A DNA stretch of 64,000 bases from Asticcacaulis sp. EMRT-3 (GTDB lineage: Bacteria; Pseudomonadota; Alphaproteobacteria; Caulobacterales; Caulobacteraceae). Below, in pieces: positions 8,703-18,150 of the stretch; position 1 is the first letter of the stretch; every line of letters begins with the position of its first letter. The notes under the pieces are model-generated. The model made no database searches, was not told where the DNA came from, and saw only the letters and a list, made by a program, of their open reading frames with translations. Location: NCBI RefSeq assembly GCF_030027245.1, contig NZ_JASERT010000001.1, forward strand, positions 372,001 to 436,000, read 5' to 3'. A program made the position numbers and the translations under genes.

Positions 8703-10537
8703 ACGGTCTTGTCCTGAATGGGCAGATCGAACTGGCTGGCCGCCAGACGTGCATAGAGGCCGCCTGCGGCCAGTAACTGGTCATGCGTGCCGCGCTCGAC
8801 GATTTCACCGGCGCTCAAGACCAGAATCTGGTCGGCATGGCGAACCGTCGACAACCGGTGCGCCACCACGAAGGTGGTGCGGCCGTGCATCAGCCGCTCC
8901 AGCGCTGACTGCACCTTGATTTCCGATTCGGTATCGAGCGCCGAGGTGGCTTCATCGAGCAGCAGCAGCGGCGCGTTTTTGAGAAAGGCGCGGGCGATGG
9001 CGATGCGCTGTTTCTGACCGCCTGACAGGCGCGAACCAGCCTCACCGGCGCGGGTGTCATAGCCTTGCGGCAATTCCATGATGAAATCGTGGGCGGCAGC
9101 ATCCTTCGCGGCCTGTTCGATCTCGTCTTGGCTGGGGTTGCCATTGCCATAGGCGATATTGGCGCGGATCGTGTCGTCGAACAGGAAAGGATCCTGCGTC
9201 ACCAGGGCGATGCGAGAACGCAAAGCGCTCAGTGCAATCTGGCGGTGATCAAGATCGCCAAAGCGTATTGCGCCTGAGGTCAGGTCGAAGAAACGCGGGA
9301 TCAGATTGAGCAGGGTCGATTTGCCCGACCCCGAAGGGCCGACCAGCGCTACGGTTTCACCCGGTTTGGCCGACAGGCTGACATTTTTCAAAACCGCCGC
9401 ATCGCCATAGGCAAAGCTGACATCTTCAAAGCTGACCGTCTTGAAATCGCGCGGCAGATCAAGCGCACCTTCCGCATCGGTGATTTCCGGCTGGACATCG
9501 AGCGCCGCAAACAGACGCCGCGCCGCCACCATGCCTTGGCTAAACGTGCCTTGCAGACCGGAAAGCTGGCGCAGGCCCTGACTGGCCGTGCCGAGCGCCA
9601 TGATAAAGGCGAACAGGCTGCCCGCCGTCATGGCGCCGCTTTCAGCGCGCCAGCCGGCATAGGCCAGCAGACCGGCCATCAGAAAGGCGGTCAAAACCTC
9701 CGTGGCGGGCGCGGCCATCGAACGGGCATTGGCGCCCCTGATCATATGATGCAGGCGGCGCGCGATCACCTCACCGACGCGGGCCTCCTCGAAAGCCTCC
9801 TGATGGCTGATCTTGATGATCTTGACGCCGTCCAGGCTTTCCATCACCGCCGTTGACAGGCTGGAGGTTTCGGCCATCGCCCCCTTGGCGGCTTTGGCGG
9901 TCAGGCGCAGATAGCGGCCCATGACCACGGCGATCAGCGGCCCGGCCAAAAGCACGATCAGGCTCATCGTCCAGTCATAGACAAACATGGTGATAAGCCC
10001 GCCAATGACGATCAGGGCGCTTTGCACATATTGCACAACGCCGGTCGAGGCCGCGTCGCGCACCAGATCGGCATCATACAGTACCGACGACAGATATTGC
10101 CCCGAATGGGCCGTTTGCAGGCGGCCAAGATCGGCGTGGACAAGACGCGAAAACAACTGCTGCTGGATCGTGGCCACCAACTGGTTGCCGAGTTGATTGA
10201 GCGATACGGTCAGGACGCGCTGACCGATGAAGCGAATCGCCGCCGCCACGATGATCACCAGCGGCACGATCAGCATCGGATGGGCGCGCATCCAGTCGCG
10301 CGCCGCTGCCGAAAACAGGCGCAGAGCCGTGTCGGCGGCGGCGGTATGAAACAGAAGGTCGATCGACGGCCCCAGCCACCAGGCCAGCAGCGAGGTGGTG
10401 ATGGCCACCACCACCGCGCCGGTAAGCGCCAAGCCCAGCAGGCCTTTGTGCGGCGACAGATAGTTGCGCCAGACGCGCGCGATCAGGACGCTGCGCGGCA
10501 TATCGGGGGGCTGGGTTTCGGTTACGGGCAGGGGCAT
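8699..10537 (-). CDS. msbA: Lipid A export ABC transporter, MsbA-type
   Basis: 612-residue half-transporter that flips lipid A-core or phospholipid across the inner membrane. About six membrane segments occupy residues 30-320. The nucleotide-binding domain has Walker A GPSGSGKST (~400-408), Q-loop VTQDPFLF, signature LSGGQKQRIA, Walker B LLLLDEATSALD and the switch His in VVAHRLSTV. First gene of the msbA-DUF374-waaA-lpxK operon, with which it overlaps by 4 bp. The neighbourhood makes lipid A the likely substrate. The 135-bp gap to the divergent phosphatase-like gene should contain the promoter. Confidence 0.9.
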   Translation of the reverse strand: MPLPVTETQPPDMPRSVLIARVWRNYLSPHKGLLGLALTGAVVVAITTSLLAWWLGPSIDLLFHTAAADTALRLFSAAARDWMRAHPMLIVPLVIIVAAAIRFIGQRVLTVSLNQLGNQLVATIQQQLFSRLVHADLGRLQTAHSGQYLSSVLYDADLVRDAASTGVVQYVQSALIVIGGLITMFVYDWTMSLIVLLAGPLIAVVMGRYLRLTAKAAKGAMAETSSLSTAVMESLDGVKIIKISHQEAFEEARVGEVIARRLHHMIRGANARSMAAPATEVLTAFLMAGLLAYAGWRAESGAMTAGSLFAFIMALGTASQGLRQLSGLQGTFSQGMVAARRLFAALDVQPEITDAEGALDLPRDFKTVSFEDVSFAYGDAAVLKNVSLSAKPGETVALVGPSGSGKSTLLNLIPRFFDLTSGAIRFGDLDHRQIALSALRSRIALVTQDPFLFDDTIRANIAYGNGNPSQDEIEQAAKDAAAHDFIMELPQGYDTRAGEAGSRLSGGQKQRIAIARAFLKNAPLLLLDEATSALDTESEIKVQSALERLMHGRTTFVVAHRLSTVRHADQILVLSAGEIVERGTHDQLLAAGGLYARLAASQFDLPIQDKTV

Positions 10538-10672
10538 ATCGTCCGGGGATGGGATGCTTTAGTCTCTGGCAAAAGTTGTGGCAGCCGTTATATAGGCATT
10601 TCGTTTCGCCTGTCGCGCCTTTATGCGTTTACAGCGCCTGTTTTGCCCGCCCCACACTACCGGATTCGTCGT

Positions 10673-11362
10673 TTGAAACTGCTGAAAAAGAAAGTCCATA
10701 ACCGGCCCTTCCGCACCGATACGCCGTGGACGCTTTTCACCACCTATCTGCATTATCTGTGGGCGGATCATGCCTATCTGCGCCTCGGCTTCACCAATGC
10801 CCACTGGATCGGCACCCAGATGGTGCGCACCAACCAGCCGTGGCCGTTCCAGCTTAAGTGGTGGCGCGATCACGGCGTCAGGACGGTGATCAACTTACGC
10901 GGCGGCAAGGGCTCCTTCTATTATCTCGAAAAATACGCCTGCGACCGACTGGGGATCACGCTGGAGGATTTCGGCCTGACCTCGCGCTCCCTGCCGACCG
11001 CCGCCGAGATTCTGGCCGCCAAGGCTTTGTTTGAGCGCATTGCCTATCCAGCGCTTTTGCACTGCAAATCGGGCGCTGACCGGGCGGGCATGATGAGCGT
11101 GCTCTACCGTCATCTGCATCTCGGCGAACCGATCCGCGAGGCGGCGAAGGAGTTGGGGCTGCGCACCCTGCATATGAAGGCGGGCATGACCGGCGTGCTC
11201 GATTATCTGTTTGAGGTTTATCTGCGCGACATCGAACCGCAAGGCATCAGCTTCCTCGACTGGGTGACGGGGCCCGACTATGATCCTGAGCGCCTCAAGG
11301 CCGATTTCAAGGCCTCATGGTGGGGCAGGCTGGTCACTGACCGGCTGTTGCAGCGCGAATAG
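10673..11362 (+). CDS. Tyrosine/dual-specificity phosphatase-like protein, possible CtpA orthologue
   Basis: A ~229-residue protein with the signature loop HCKSGADRAGM (C131, R137), the CX5R motif of Cys-based phosphatases. WWRDHGVRTVINLRGG precedes it, as in dual-specificity phosphatases. The start is uncertain. The frame stays open far upstream inside msbA (antisense), there is no good ATG, and TTG 10673 (KLLKKKVHNRPF) is my best choice without a clear ribosome-binding site. It is divergent from the lipid A operon. In Caulobacter the essential phosphatase homologue CtpA is linked to outer-membrane integrity and lipid A phosphate removal; orthology is inferred from family and context only. 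Confidence 0.75.
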   Translation: MKLLKKKVHNRPFRTDTPWTLFTTYLHYLWADHAYLRLGFTNAHWIGTQMVRTNQPWPFQLKWWRDHGVRTVINLRGGKGSFYYLEKYACDRLGITLEDFGLTSRSLPTAAEILAAKALFERIAYPALLHCKSGADRAGMMSVLYRHLHLGEPIREAAKELGLRTLHMKAGMTGVLDYLFEVYLRDIEPQGISFLDWVTGPDYDPERLKADFKASWWGRLVTDRLLQRE

Positions 11363-11462
11363 TTCCTGATCAAGGCCTTATAATCGCGCGGACATCCGGT
11401 ACGGCGAACTTGCACCGTCTCTGTTAGGCAAGACATGACTTTATCCAATACGGAGATACCTC

Positions 11463-11720
11463 ATGGCCGCAACCACCTCTTCCGGCAAAAACGCATTGAT
11501 CGTCGTGCTTGCCGTCATCATCATCGCCATTCTGGCCGTGGGTGCCGTCTATCTGATGCAGGATCATCGCGGCCCGGCCGAGCGGGTCGGCGATGCCGTC
11601 AGCACCCTGCCGAAAGGCGTCGATAAGGCCGCCAACAAGCTGGGCGACCAGTCACCTGCGCAGAATGTGAAAAACAATCTCGACAATGCCGCCGATGACG
11701 TGACCGATCACGGCAAGTAG
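11463..11720 (+). CDS. Small single-span membrane protein
   Basis: 85 residues with GGAGA seven bases before ATG 11463. An N-terminal cytoplasmic tail precedes one strong hydrophobic span (ALIVVLAVIIIAILAVGAVY). The polar, Lys/Asp/Asn-rich tail (GVDKAANKLGDQ, NNLDNAADDVTDHGK) resembles amphipathic late-embryogenesis or YtxH-like tails. Function unknown. It stands alone 100 bp after the phosphatase-like gene. Confidence 0.7.
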   Translation: MAATTSSGKNALIVVLAVIIIAILAVGAVYLMQDHRGPAERVGDAVSTLPKGVDKAANKLGDQSPAQNVKNNLDNAADDVTDHGK

Positions 11721-12048
11721 AACGCGCACAGGGCTGAGGGCGGATCGACATTCACCCTCCTCCCCTGTAGCGCAGCGTACGGGGGAGGTGTCAGCGCCCA
11801 GACCGGGGCGAAGCCCGAAGGGCTGGTGTCGCTGACGGGGGGCCGGTTCGTTACCCGCATAATCCCTATCAAACCTCCGGGCCATTATTCAGGAAAAGTG
11901 ACCCCTCCGTCGGCTTTCGCCGACCATGGCTTTGCAAAAGCTATACTTTTGCTTTGCCAAACCCCATCTTCACTTCGCTCGACAGAGAGGAGAGAGGTGT
12001 CGTCTGCAACTCTTTCCCTGTGCCGAAGGCATGGTTATAATTCTCCGC
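11721..12048. other. 328-bp intergenic region with palindromic repeat
   Basis: No gene seen. 11754-11838 carries a GC-rich palindromic unit (CCTCCCCTGTAGCGC ... GGGGGAGGTG and GTCAGCGCCC ... GGTGTCGCTGAC). It belongs to the same general class as repeats at 32.6, 52.9, 54.4, 55.6 and 56.8 kb. A second imperfect hairpin (GCAAAAG-CTATA-CTTTTGC) lies near 11930-11960. Confidence 0.6.
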
Positions 12049-12279
12049 CTACTTAGCCTCGCTGTCCGGGTCGAGCAGCTTGTGGGCGTGGATGACGAAA
12101 TAGCGCATCAGGGCATTATCAACGGTTGATTGCGCCTTGGATCGCCAGGCGCGCGCCGCCTCTTCGTAGCTGGCATAGGCGCCGACGAACTCGACCGCTT
12201 TCAGATCCTTGAAGGTGGTGCCGTTCAGATCGGTCAATTCCCCGCCGATCACGATATGGAGAAGTTGTTTATCACTCAT
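12049..12279 (-). CDS. DUF4170 domain-containing small protein
   Basis: 76 residues. The sequence LLHIVIGGELTDLNGTTFKDLKAVEFVGAYASY followed by EEAARAWRSKAQSTVDNALMRYFVIHAHKLLDP matches the DUF4170 family of small alphaproteobacterial proteins. These are often encoded near the inositol-monophosphatase-like gene, as here (57 bp downstream on the same strand). No signal peptide or membrane span. Function unknown. Confidence 0.8.
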   Translation of the reverse strand: MSDKQLLHIVIGGELTDLNGTTFKDLKAVEFVGAYASYEEAARAWRSKAQSTVDNALMRYFVIHAHKLLDPDSEAK

Positions 12280-12336
12280 GGTTTTGGGCTCTGCTCTTTT
12301 TTACGGGTCGATGTATAGGGGATTATTATTGATGTT

Positions 12337-13134
12337 TTATGATTGCAGGGTTTCGAGATGGGCGCAGCGCCGGATGATGTCGTCAAACAGCGCGGGCCCC
12401 GAACAGACCAGACTCAGTTTGAGGCTGTCGGGCGCATTGAAACCGTAAGGCTGGCCCATATGATCGCTGACCACGGCCCCGGCCTCCTGGGCGATCAGGG
12501 TGGCGGCGGCCACGTCCCAGTCGCGCTTGGGGGTCAGCGCCATCGTGAAATCGGCCGTCCCCGCCGCCACGCAGGCCATGCGATAGGCCACAGATGGCCG
12601 CGAATGGACGCTTAAGCGCGGCCAGGGGATTTGCCAGATGTCCTTGCCGAACAGGCGCGAATCGCCCAGCGCCTCGGCGCCTTCCAGTTCGCTGCGCTGG
12701 CTGGCCTCAATCGGACTGTCATTGAGGCGCGCACCTTCGCCTAAGGCCGCGCTGTAAAGCTCATTCGAATCGGGCGCATAGACCACGGCGGATATGGGCT
12801 GGCCGTCTTCGACGATGGCCAGGGCGATCGTCCAGTACGGGCTGCCCTTGGAAAGCCCCATCGTGCCGTCGATCGGATCGAGCACAAAGGTGCGCCGCGC
12901 GCTCAGGCGATGGGCGTTGTCGGCCTCTTCCTCGCTTTGCCAGCCATAATCGGGCCGCTCGCTGAGCAGGGCTTCTTTCAGCCACAGATTGACCTCGGTA
13001 TCGGCATTGGTGACGATGGAACCATCGGCCTTGTAACGGGTGATCAGGCCGTGGGCCTTGAGATGCTGGGCCAGAGCGCCCGCGCGGCGAACCTTGTCGA
13101 TGATCAGGTCAAGGTCGGAACCGCCGCGCATCAT
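12337..13134 (-). CDS. Inositol monophosphatase-family phosphatase (CysQ-like)
   Basis: 265-residue Mg-dependent phosphatase of the IMPase/CysQ superfamily. The three metal-site motifs are present: SEEEADN (~68), the signature VLDPIDGTMGLSKG (~85-97) and the C-terminal RDWDVAAATLIAQEAGAVVSD. Family members hydrolyse inositol phosphate, 3'-phosphoadenosine 5'-phosphate or similar small phosphates; the exact substrate is not readable here. Its start overlaps the pmbA stop by 4 bp, so the two are coupled, and the DUF4170 gene follows on the same strand. Confidence 0.85.
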   Translation of the reverse strand: MMRGGSDLDLIIDKVRRAGALAQHLKAHGLITRYKADGSIVTNADTEVNLWLKEALLSERPDYGWQSEEEADNAHRLSARRTFVLDPIDGTMGLSKGSPYWTIALAIVEDGQPISAVVYAPDSNELYSAALGEGARLNDSPIEASQRSELEGAEALGDSRLFGKDIWQIPWPRLSVHSRPSVAYRMACVAAGTADFTMALTPKRDWDVAAATLIAQEAGAVVSDHMGQPYGFNAPDSLKLSLVCSGPALFDDIIRRCAHLETLQS

Positions 13135-14534
13135 TTTCCCCCGACGCTCATCGTCTCGATCAGCAGGCTGGGGGCATCGAGCGTGCCGCGAATCTCCAGA
13201 TCGCTGGCCGGAACGAGCCGTGTGAACATGTCGATCAGATTGCCCGCCACGGTGATTTCATTGACTGGATAGGCGATCTCGCCATTTTCGAACCAGAAGC
13301 CCGAAGCGCCCGCCGACCAGTCGCCGGTGTCGCTGTTGACGCTGGGGCCGAACATCGAGGTGATCAGCACACCTTGTCCGACTGAACGCATCAGGCTTTG
13401 CGGCGTTTCCGCACCGGCACTCAGCGTCACATTATGCGTGGCAATGCCGGGGGCACCGGCCAGTCCGCGCGAGGCGTGGCCGGTGGTGGTCATGCCAAGC
13501 TGGCGGGCACTCGCCGTATTCAGCAACCAGGTCGTCAGCACGCCGTCACGCACCAGATCAAGGCGCTGCGCCGTCACGCCTTCATCATCGAACAGGCAGG
13601 CCCCCAGACCGCGCACGCGGCGCGGATCATCGATGATCTGCACCGACGAATCGAATAGTTTCTGGCCCAGCCGGTCCTTAAGAAAGCTGGAACCGCGCGC
13701 GATCATGCCGCCGGAAATCGCGGCGAGAAACTGACCGATCAGCGAACGCGACACCTGACGGTCGAACATGACCGCCGTCTTCTGCGTGGCGATTTTACGC
13801 GCGCCCAGCGCCTTCAGAGCGCGTTCGGCGGCGATGCGACCGGTCTCGGCCAGATCGGGCAGGTCGGACGCATGGCGCACGCTGCGGCCTTCGCCGTCGC
13901 GTTCCATCTGACCCGCCGCGTCCGTGGCGATAAAGCGCCCCGACTGGAAAAAGAGGCTGGTGCGGTGCGCGCCCTGAAAGCCGTCGGATGTCACGAACTG
14001 CCACGCATTGCGCGCAAACCCGGCGCTGGCGGCGTCGCTTTGCAGGCTGCCGGGCGTCGAACCGGCGGGGGCAGGCGTGGCCAGCCCGGCGGCCTCGATG
14101 GCCAGCGCCTGGTCTTGCAGGCTTTGCGCGCTCGGCTCGGTGGCGTCGAAAAGCTCCAGATCGGGCGCAGCGCTCTCGGCCCTGTACAGGCGATCAGGAT
14201 CGGCCAGACCGGCATAGGGATCATCGGGGGCCAGCCGTGCCATAGCCACGGCGCGTTCGACCAGACGCTCCAGCGTGGCCGGAGAAAATTCGGACACCGA
14301 GGCTACGGCCTGTTTGCGGCCAACAAAGACGCGCAGGCCCAGATCGCCGGTTTCATCGCGCTCAACCGTTTCGACCGCGCCCTTGCGCACACCCACCGAC
14401 AGGGCGCTGCTTTCGGCGAACACTGCCTCGGCGGCATCGGCTCCGGCGGCGCGGGCGGCGCGGATCAGATCGTGCAGGCGCTCGAAGCCTGCCTGGTCCG
14501 CTTCGGATATTGGATTGTTTCGCGTTTGCAGCAT
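13131..14534 (-). CDS. pmbA: TldD/PmbA-family protein (PmbA, TldE)
   Basis: 467-residue protein of the TldD/TldE family. Its partner TldD is a metalloprotease, and together they process small peptides such as microcins or CcdA in E. coli. PmbA lacks the zinc motif. Signatures include SVGVRKGAVETVERDETGDLGLRVFVG in two adjoining blocks, and the C-terminal GPSVNSDTGDWSAGASGFW with NGEIAYPVNEITVAGN. The start is set at 14534 (MLQTRNNP); an in-frame ATG 34 codons upstream gives an unlikely N-terminus. It overlaps the IMPase gene. No tldD is in the window. Confidence 0.92.
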   Translation of the reverse strand: MLQTRNNPISEADQAGFERLHDLIRAARAAGADAAEAVFAESSALSVGVRKGAVETVERDETGDLGLRVFVGRKQAVASVSEFSPATLERLVERAVAMARLAPDDPYAGLADPDRLYRAESAAPDLELFDATEPSAQSLQDQALAIEAAGLATPAPAGSTPGSLQSDAASAGFARNAWQFVTSDGFQGAHRTSLFFQSGRFIATDAAGQMERDGEGRSVRHASDLPDLAETGRIAAERALKALGARKIATQKTAVMFDRQVSRSLIGQFLAAISGGMIARGSSFLKDRLGQKLFDSSVQIIDDPRRVRGLGACLFDDEGVTAQRLDLVRDGVLTTWLLNTASARQLGMTTTGHASRGLAGAPGIATHNVTLSAGAETPQSLMRSVGQGVLITSMFGPSVNSDTGDWSAGASGFWFENGEIAYPVNEITVAGNLIDMFTRLVPASDLEIRGTLDAPSLLIETMSVGGK

Positions 14535-14704
14535 AGAAAATCTATAGGCCCGCCACGTCGTGAAAGGCAAGTCTCGTTTGTGACAAATTGATGAGCGCAC
14601 CGCGGCGTCCCGTCGTGGCGCGTAAAATAAAACCACGGAAATTAGGTATTTTTTTAGGGGTCACATCTAAGGATGCGGTGCGGTAACAAAGCGAGGCGGC
14701 ACGT

Positions 14705-16618
14705 GTGATCAGGTTTTCAGGTAAGGTAAATCCGGATCCTCAATCCGCGTCCAGCGTGCAGGCCCGCACCTTGAGCGAAGTCGAAGAAACCGCCGCGATG
14801 AAACCGATCGTCTTCGGTTACGCCTTCGTGGTCAGCCTCTATTATACCACGGTCATCATCTATCGCTGCATGACGGAAAACGGGATCGACCGCCTGTTGC
14901 TGACGGAGCTGTCGGTCGTCACCCTTCTGGTGGCGCTGGCGGCGGTGATCTATTTTCTGCCACGCGCCCGACGGATGTATCAGCTCGACGGGATCGGTCT
15001 GGTCCTCAATATGCTGCTGCTGGCCAATCCCGTCATGTTCCAGCTCATGCATTTCAATGCGCAAAGGCTGGTCTATTTCGTCTTCCTGATCCTGATGTTT
15101 GCCACCACGGGCGCGTCTTTACGTGTCATCGTGCCCAGCGTGCTGGCCGCCCTGGCCGCTGGCCTGTGGCTGGCCTACGGGCACTCCGGCACCTCGCCGC
15201 CGCTGGAAAATACGATGATGGTTCTGGTCATCATTACCACGGCTATGGTGCTCACCCTGTCGGTACGCAAAACCCTGTTGCGCGCGGTGTCGGCGCGTCT
15301 TCAGGCCGAGACTTTGCGCAGCGAAGCCCAGGCCCTGGCCGATGGCGACGCCCTGACCGGCCTGCCCAACCGGCGCAATTTTTTCAGAACCTTCGAGGCC
15401 AGCCGCGCTAAAGGCACACCGTTCAGTCTGGCCCTGGTCGATCTCGATGGCTTCAAGCCGATCAACGACATCTACGGCCACAGCGTCGGCGACGCCCTGC
15501 TGATCGAGGTGGCCGAACGGCTGCGCCATATCTGTGGCGAGCGTGCCTTTCCGGCGCGCATGGGTGGCGATGAATTTGCCATCATCATCCACGACGCCAT
15601 GCCCGACGCACAGCTTAGCGCCTTTGGCGACGAACTGTGCGAGCGTTTGCGCGAAACCTACAGCCTGAGCGGCATCACGGCCAATATCTCGGCCTCCATC
15701 GGCATCGTGCGCGCCGCCGACCGGGAAATGAACGCCTCGCAATGGCTGGAGCGCGCCGATTACGCCCTCTACTACGCCAAGCAAAACTTACGCGGCGCGG
15801 CGGTCATCTTTTCGGAACGCCACGAAACCGATATGCGCGATTTTAATCTGGTCGATCAGACCCTGCGCTCCAGCGACCTGAATCGCGAACTGTCGATCGT
15901 CTTCCAGCCGCAGGTCGATGTGGTTGAGCACCGCACGATCAGTTTTGAGGCTCTGGCGCGCTGGGACAGCGCCAGGCTCGGTGCGGTGCGGCCCGATATT
16001 TTCATCAAGGCCGCTGAACGTTCGGGCCTGATCACCGAAATCACCCTGCTTTTGCTGGAAAAGGCCCTGCGCAAGGTGCGGGAATGGCCGCATAATACCC
16101 GTGTGTCGTTCAATCTGTCGGCGCGTGATCTGCGTTCAGGCCTGTCGATCAATAATGTCATCCGCACGGTGCGCGACTCCGGCATTGATCCACACCGCAT
16201 CGAATTCGAGATCACCGAAACGGCCATGCTGTCCGATTTCGAGCAGGCCTGCGAGGCGCTGGCGCGGCTGAAAGCGATGGGCTGCCGCATCGCCGTCGAT
16301 GATTTCGGCGCGGGCTATTCCAGTTTCAGCTATATTCACCGCCTGCCGATTGACAAGATCAAGATTGATCGCAGTTTTGTCATTCAGCTTGTCAAGCATG
16401 GCTCGGCTTTGAAAATCGTCAAGACAATCATCGATCTGGCGCGCAATCTTAATCTGGAATGCGTGATCGAGGGCGTGGAGACTGAAGCCGAAATGGCCCT
16501 GTTGCGTCAGGTGCGCGCCCGCCATGTGCAGGGTTATCTGTTCGCCCGCCCCATGCCCGCCGAAGCGGTTCTGCCCTATCTGGCCGCCGAACAGGAACGG
16601 CTGGCTTTACAGGCTTAA
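14705..16618 (+). CDS. Membrane-bound GGDEF-EAL c-di-GMP protein
   Basis: 637 residues from GTG 14705, with GAGG seven bases upstream. Several predicted membrane spans lie in residues ~33-195 (FGYAFVVSLYY..., LLVALAAVIYFLP, LVYFVFLILMFA, VLVIITTAMVLTL). The GGDEF domain has an intact RMGGDEFA site (~284-291), so synthase activity is possible. The EAL domain begins SFEALARWDS (E~415) and keeps NFNLSARDL, ITETAMLSDF, VDDFGAGYSS and DKIKIDRSF, so phosphodiesterase activity also looks intact. The net activity is unknown. It ends 4 bp inside the convergent GGDEF gene. Confidence 0.9.
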   Translation: MIRFSGKVNPDPQSASSVQARTLSEVEETAAMKPIVFGYAFVVSLYYTTVIIYRCMTENGIDRLLLTELSVVTLLVALAAVIYFLPRARRMYQLDGIGLVLNMLLLANPVMFQLMHFNAQRLVYFVFLILMFATTGASLRVIVPSVLAALAAGLWLAYGHSGTSPPLENTMMVLVIITTAMVLTLSVRKTLLRAVSARLQAETLRSEAQALADGDALTGLPNRRNFFRTFEASRAKGTPFSLALVDLDGFKPINDIYGHSVGDALLIEVAERLRHICGERAFPARMGGDEFAIIIHDAMPDAQLSAFGDELCERLRETYSLSGITANISASIGIVRAADREMNASQWLERADYALYYAKQNLRGAAVIFSERHETDMRDFNLVDQTLRSSDLNRELSIVFQPQVDVVEHRTISFEALARWDSARLGAVRPDIFIKAAERSGLITEITLLLLEKALRKVREWPHNTRVSFNLSARDLRSGLSINNVIRTVRDSGIDPHRIEFEITETAMLSDFEQACEALARLKAMGCRIAVDDFGAGYSSFSYIHRLPIDKIKIDRSFVIQLVKHGSALKIVKTIIDLARNLNLECVIEGVETEAEMALLRQVRARHVQGYLFARPMPAEAVLPYLAAEQERLALQA

Positions 16619-17433
16619 CGCGACGCCTTCTTGACCAGGAACATGGCGGCATCGGCCTCGGAAAGCCAGGCTTCGGCGGAAGGCTGTCCGGCATAGGCGC
16701 GCACGCCGAACGAACCGCCGGTTTTCAGATAAAGGCCATTGTGCTCGAACGTACCCATCATCAGTTCGGCTTCCAGTTTCATTGCCTTGATCCGCGCCGA
16801 TTTGAGATCGGCATGGCGCAGCATGATGGCGAATTCGTCACCACCCATGCGGCCCACACTGTCGCCTTCGCGCACGCTGGCATTGAGCGTGTCGGCCACA
16901 TAGATCAGGGCGGCGTCGCCCGCCGCATGGCCATAGGCGTCATTGATGGATTTGAAACTGTCCATGTCGATATAGATGACGCAGGCCTCTTCGCCATAAC
17001 GGCGGCAATCGGCCATAGCGCGCTGCACTTCGCGCAGGAAGGCGCGGCGGTTGAGGGTGGGGGTCAGAACGTCGCTGTCGGCCTGACCTTGCGCGGCCTG
17101 CAAATGCAGGGCCTGCTGAGCCAGTTGGGCGCGCAGATCCGTCAGTTCGGCGCGCAGGGCCTCCACGGTCGCGCGCGCCTCATCAGGCCAGACGTTTTCC
17201 GGCGCAGGCATGGGGGACTGCCTGACCACGGCCTGCGGCGCGGCTTCGGTGAGCACGACCAGATTGCCCTGCGTACCATGATCGGCGAAATACTGGGCCA
17301 GCAGGCTCTGCATCGAAGCCGTGGTGGCAGGCGCAATCCGGGGCGCGCCCTCATCTGCGAAAGAAGAGGCGGGTGCGGCAGAAGATGCGGGCCGGTCAGG
17401 CATGGCCGTATGGAGGTGTGAGTCGAGTCCCAT
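16615..17433 (-). CDS. Diguanylate cyclase, soluble with coiled-coil N-terminus
   Basis: 272 residues. Low-complexity Pro/Ala-rich N-terminus, then a predicted coiled coil (ATVEALRAELTDLRAQLAQQ, ~130-155). A GGDEF domain follows with TPTLNRRAFLREV, DMDSFKSINDAYGHAAGDA and the intact active site RMGGDEFAIML. The RxxD-type inhibitory site is not obvious (VREGDSVGRMGGDEF has R-E-G-D five residues upstream, a plausible I-site). No membrane span. The coiled-coil plus GGDEF layout resembles Caulobacter DgcB, but identity is not established. Convergent with the GGDEF-EAL gene, overlapping 4 bp. Confidence 0.88.
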   Translation of the reverse strand: MGLDSHLHTAMPDRPASSAAPASSFADEGAPRIAPATTASMQSLLAQYFADHGTQGNLVVLTEAAPQAVVRQSPMPAPENVWPDEARATVEALRAELTDLRAQLAQQALHLQAAQGQADSDVLTPTLNRRAFLREVQRAMADCRRYGEEACVIYIDMDSFKSINDAYGHAAGDAALIYVADTLNASVREGDSVGRMGGDEFAIMLRHADLKSARIKAMKLEAELMMGTFEHNGLYLKTGGSFGVRAYAGQPSAEAWLSEADAAMFLVKKASR

Positions 17434-17658
17434 TGATCCCGAATACTGGCTGGGCGCGCATCGCAGGAAGCGCGTCAGCCCTTATGAAAGCATGGAAGAT
17501 GTCATGGCGCAATGCGGCATGGGTGGCTTCTGCACAGTCTTTTTCATTCGGCGAATTATGTCATCGGCTGTGAATCGGCTTGCAGACAAAGACTTCGCCG
17601 CTATACTCCGCGCCTTTCCAAAAGGGCGGGTTTCGCCTGATGTCAAAAGGATTATGCG

Positions 17659-18150
17659 ATGCCGGAGCCGGTACCCGTCGCCATCATCATGGGCTCGCGC
17701 TCGGACTGGGCCGTGATGAAGGCCGCTGCCGCAGCGCTCGACCAGCTTGGTGTGGCCTATCACGCCCAGGTGGTGTCGGCCCATCGCACGCCTAAGCGTA
17801 TGGTGGAATTTGCCGAGGGCGCCAAGGCGGCAGGCTATCAGGTGATCATCGCCGGGGCGGGCGGGGCGGCCCATCTGCCCGGCATGACGGCGGCCTTGAC
17901 CCCCCTGCCGGTGCTGGGTGTGCCGGTGCCGGTGCGCGACGGGCTGAAAGGCATTGATTCGCTGCTCAGCATCGTGCAGATGCCGGGCGGCGTGCCGGTC
18001 GGCACACTGGCGGTCGGTGAGGCGGGCGCGAAAAACGCCGGTCTGCTGGCGGCGCAGATACTGGCGCTAGGCGATCCCGCCCTGGCGGCGCGCGTCGAGG
18101 CTTTCCGCACGGCCCAGACCGATTCTGTGCCGGAGACGGTCGAAGACTGA
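17659..18150 (+). CDS. purE: N5-carboxyaminoimidazole ribonucleotide mutase (PurE)
   Basis: Converts N5-CAIR to CAIR in purine biosynthesis. 163 residues, with the start preceded by AAAGGA. Diagnostic motifs: IIMGSRSDW near residue 10, [38 protein letters not shown] and the late [17 protein letters not shown]. It overlaps purK as TGATG, so PurE and PurK are made together, which is consistent with the class I bacterial pathway. Confidence 0.97.
   Translation: MPEPVPVAIIMGSRSDWAVMKAAAAALDQLGVAYHAQVVSAHRTPKRMVEFAEGAKAAGYQVIIAGAGGAAHLPGMTAALTPLPVLGVPVPVRDGLKGIDSLLSIVQMPGGVPVGTLAVGEAGAKNAGLLAAQILALGDPALAARVEAFRTAQTDSVPETVED

Noticed and set aside
10022..10672. N-terminal extension of the phosphatase-like gene into msbA
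   Set aside because: The extension is antisense to msbA and has no similarity to phosphatases; it only reflects absence of stops.
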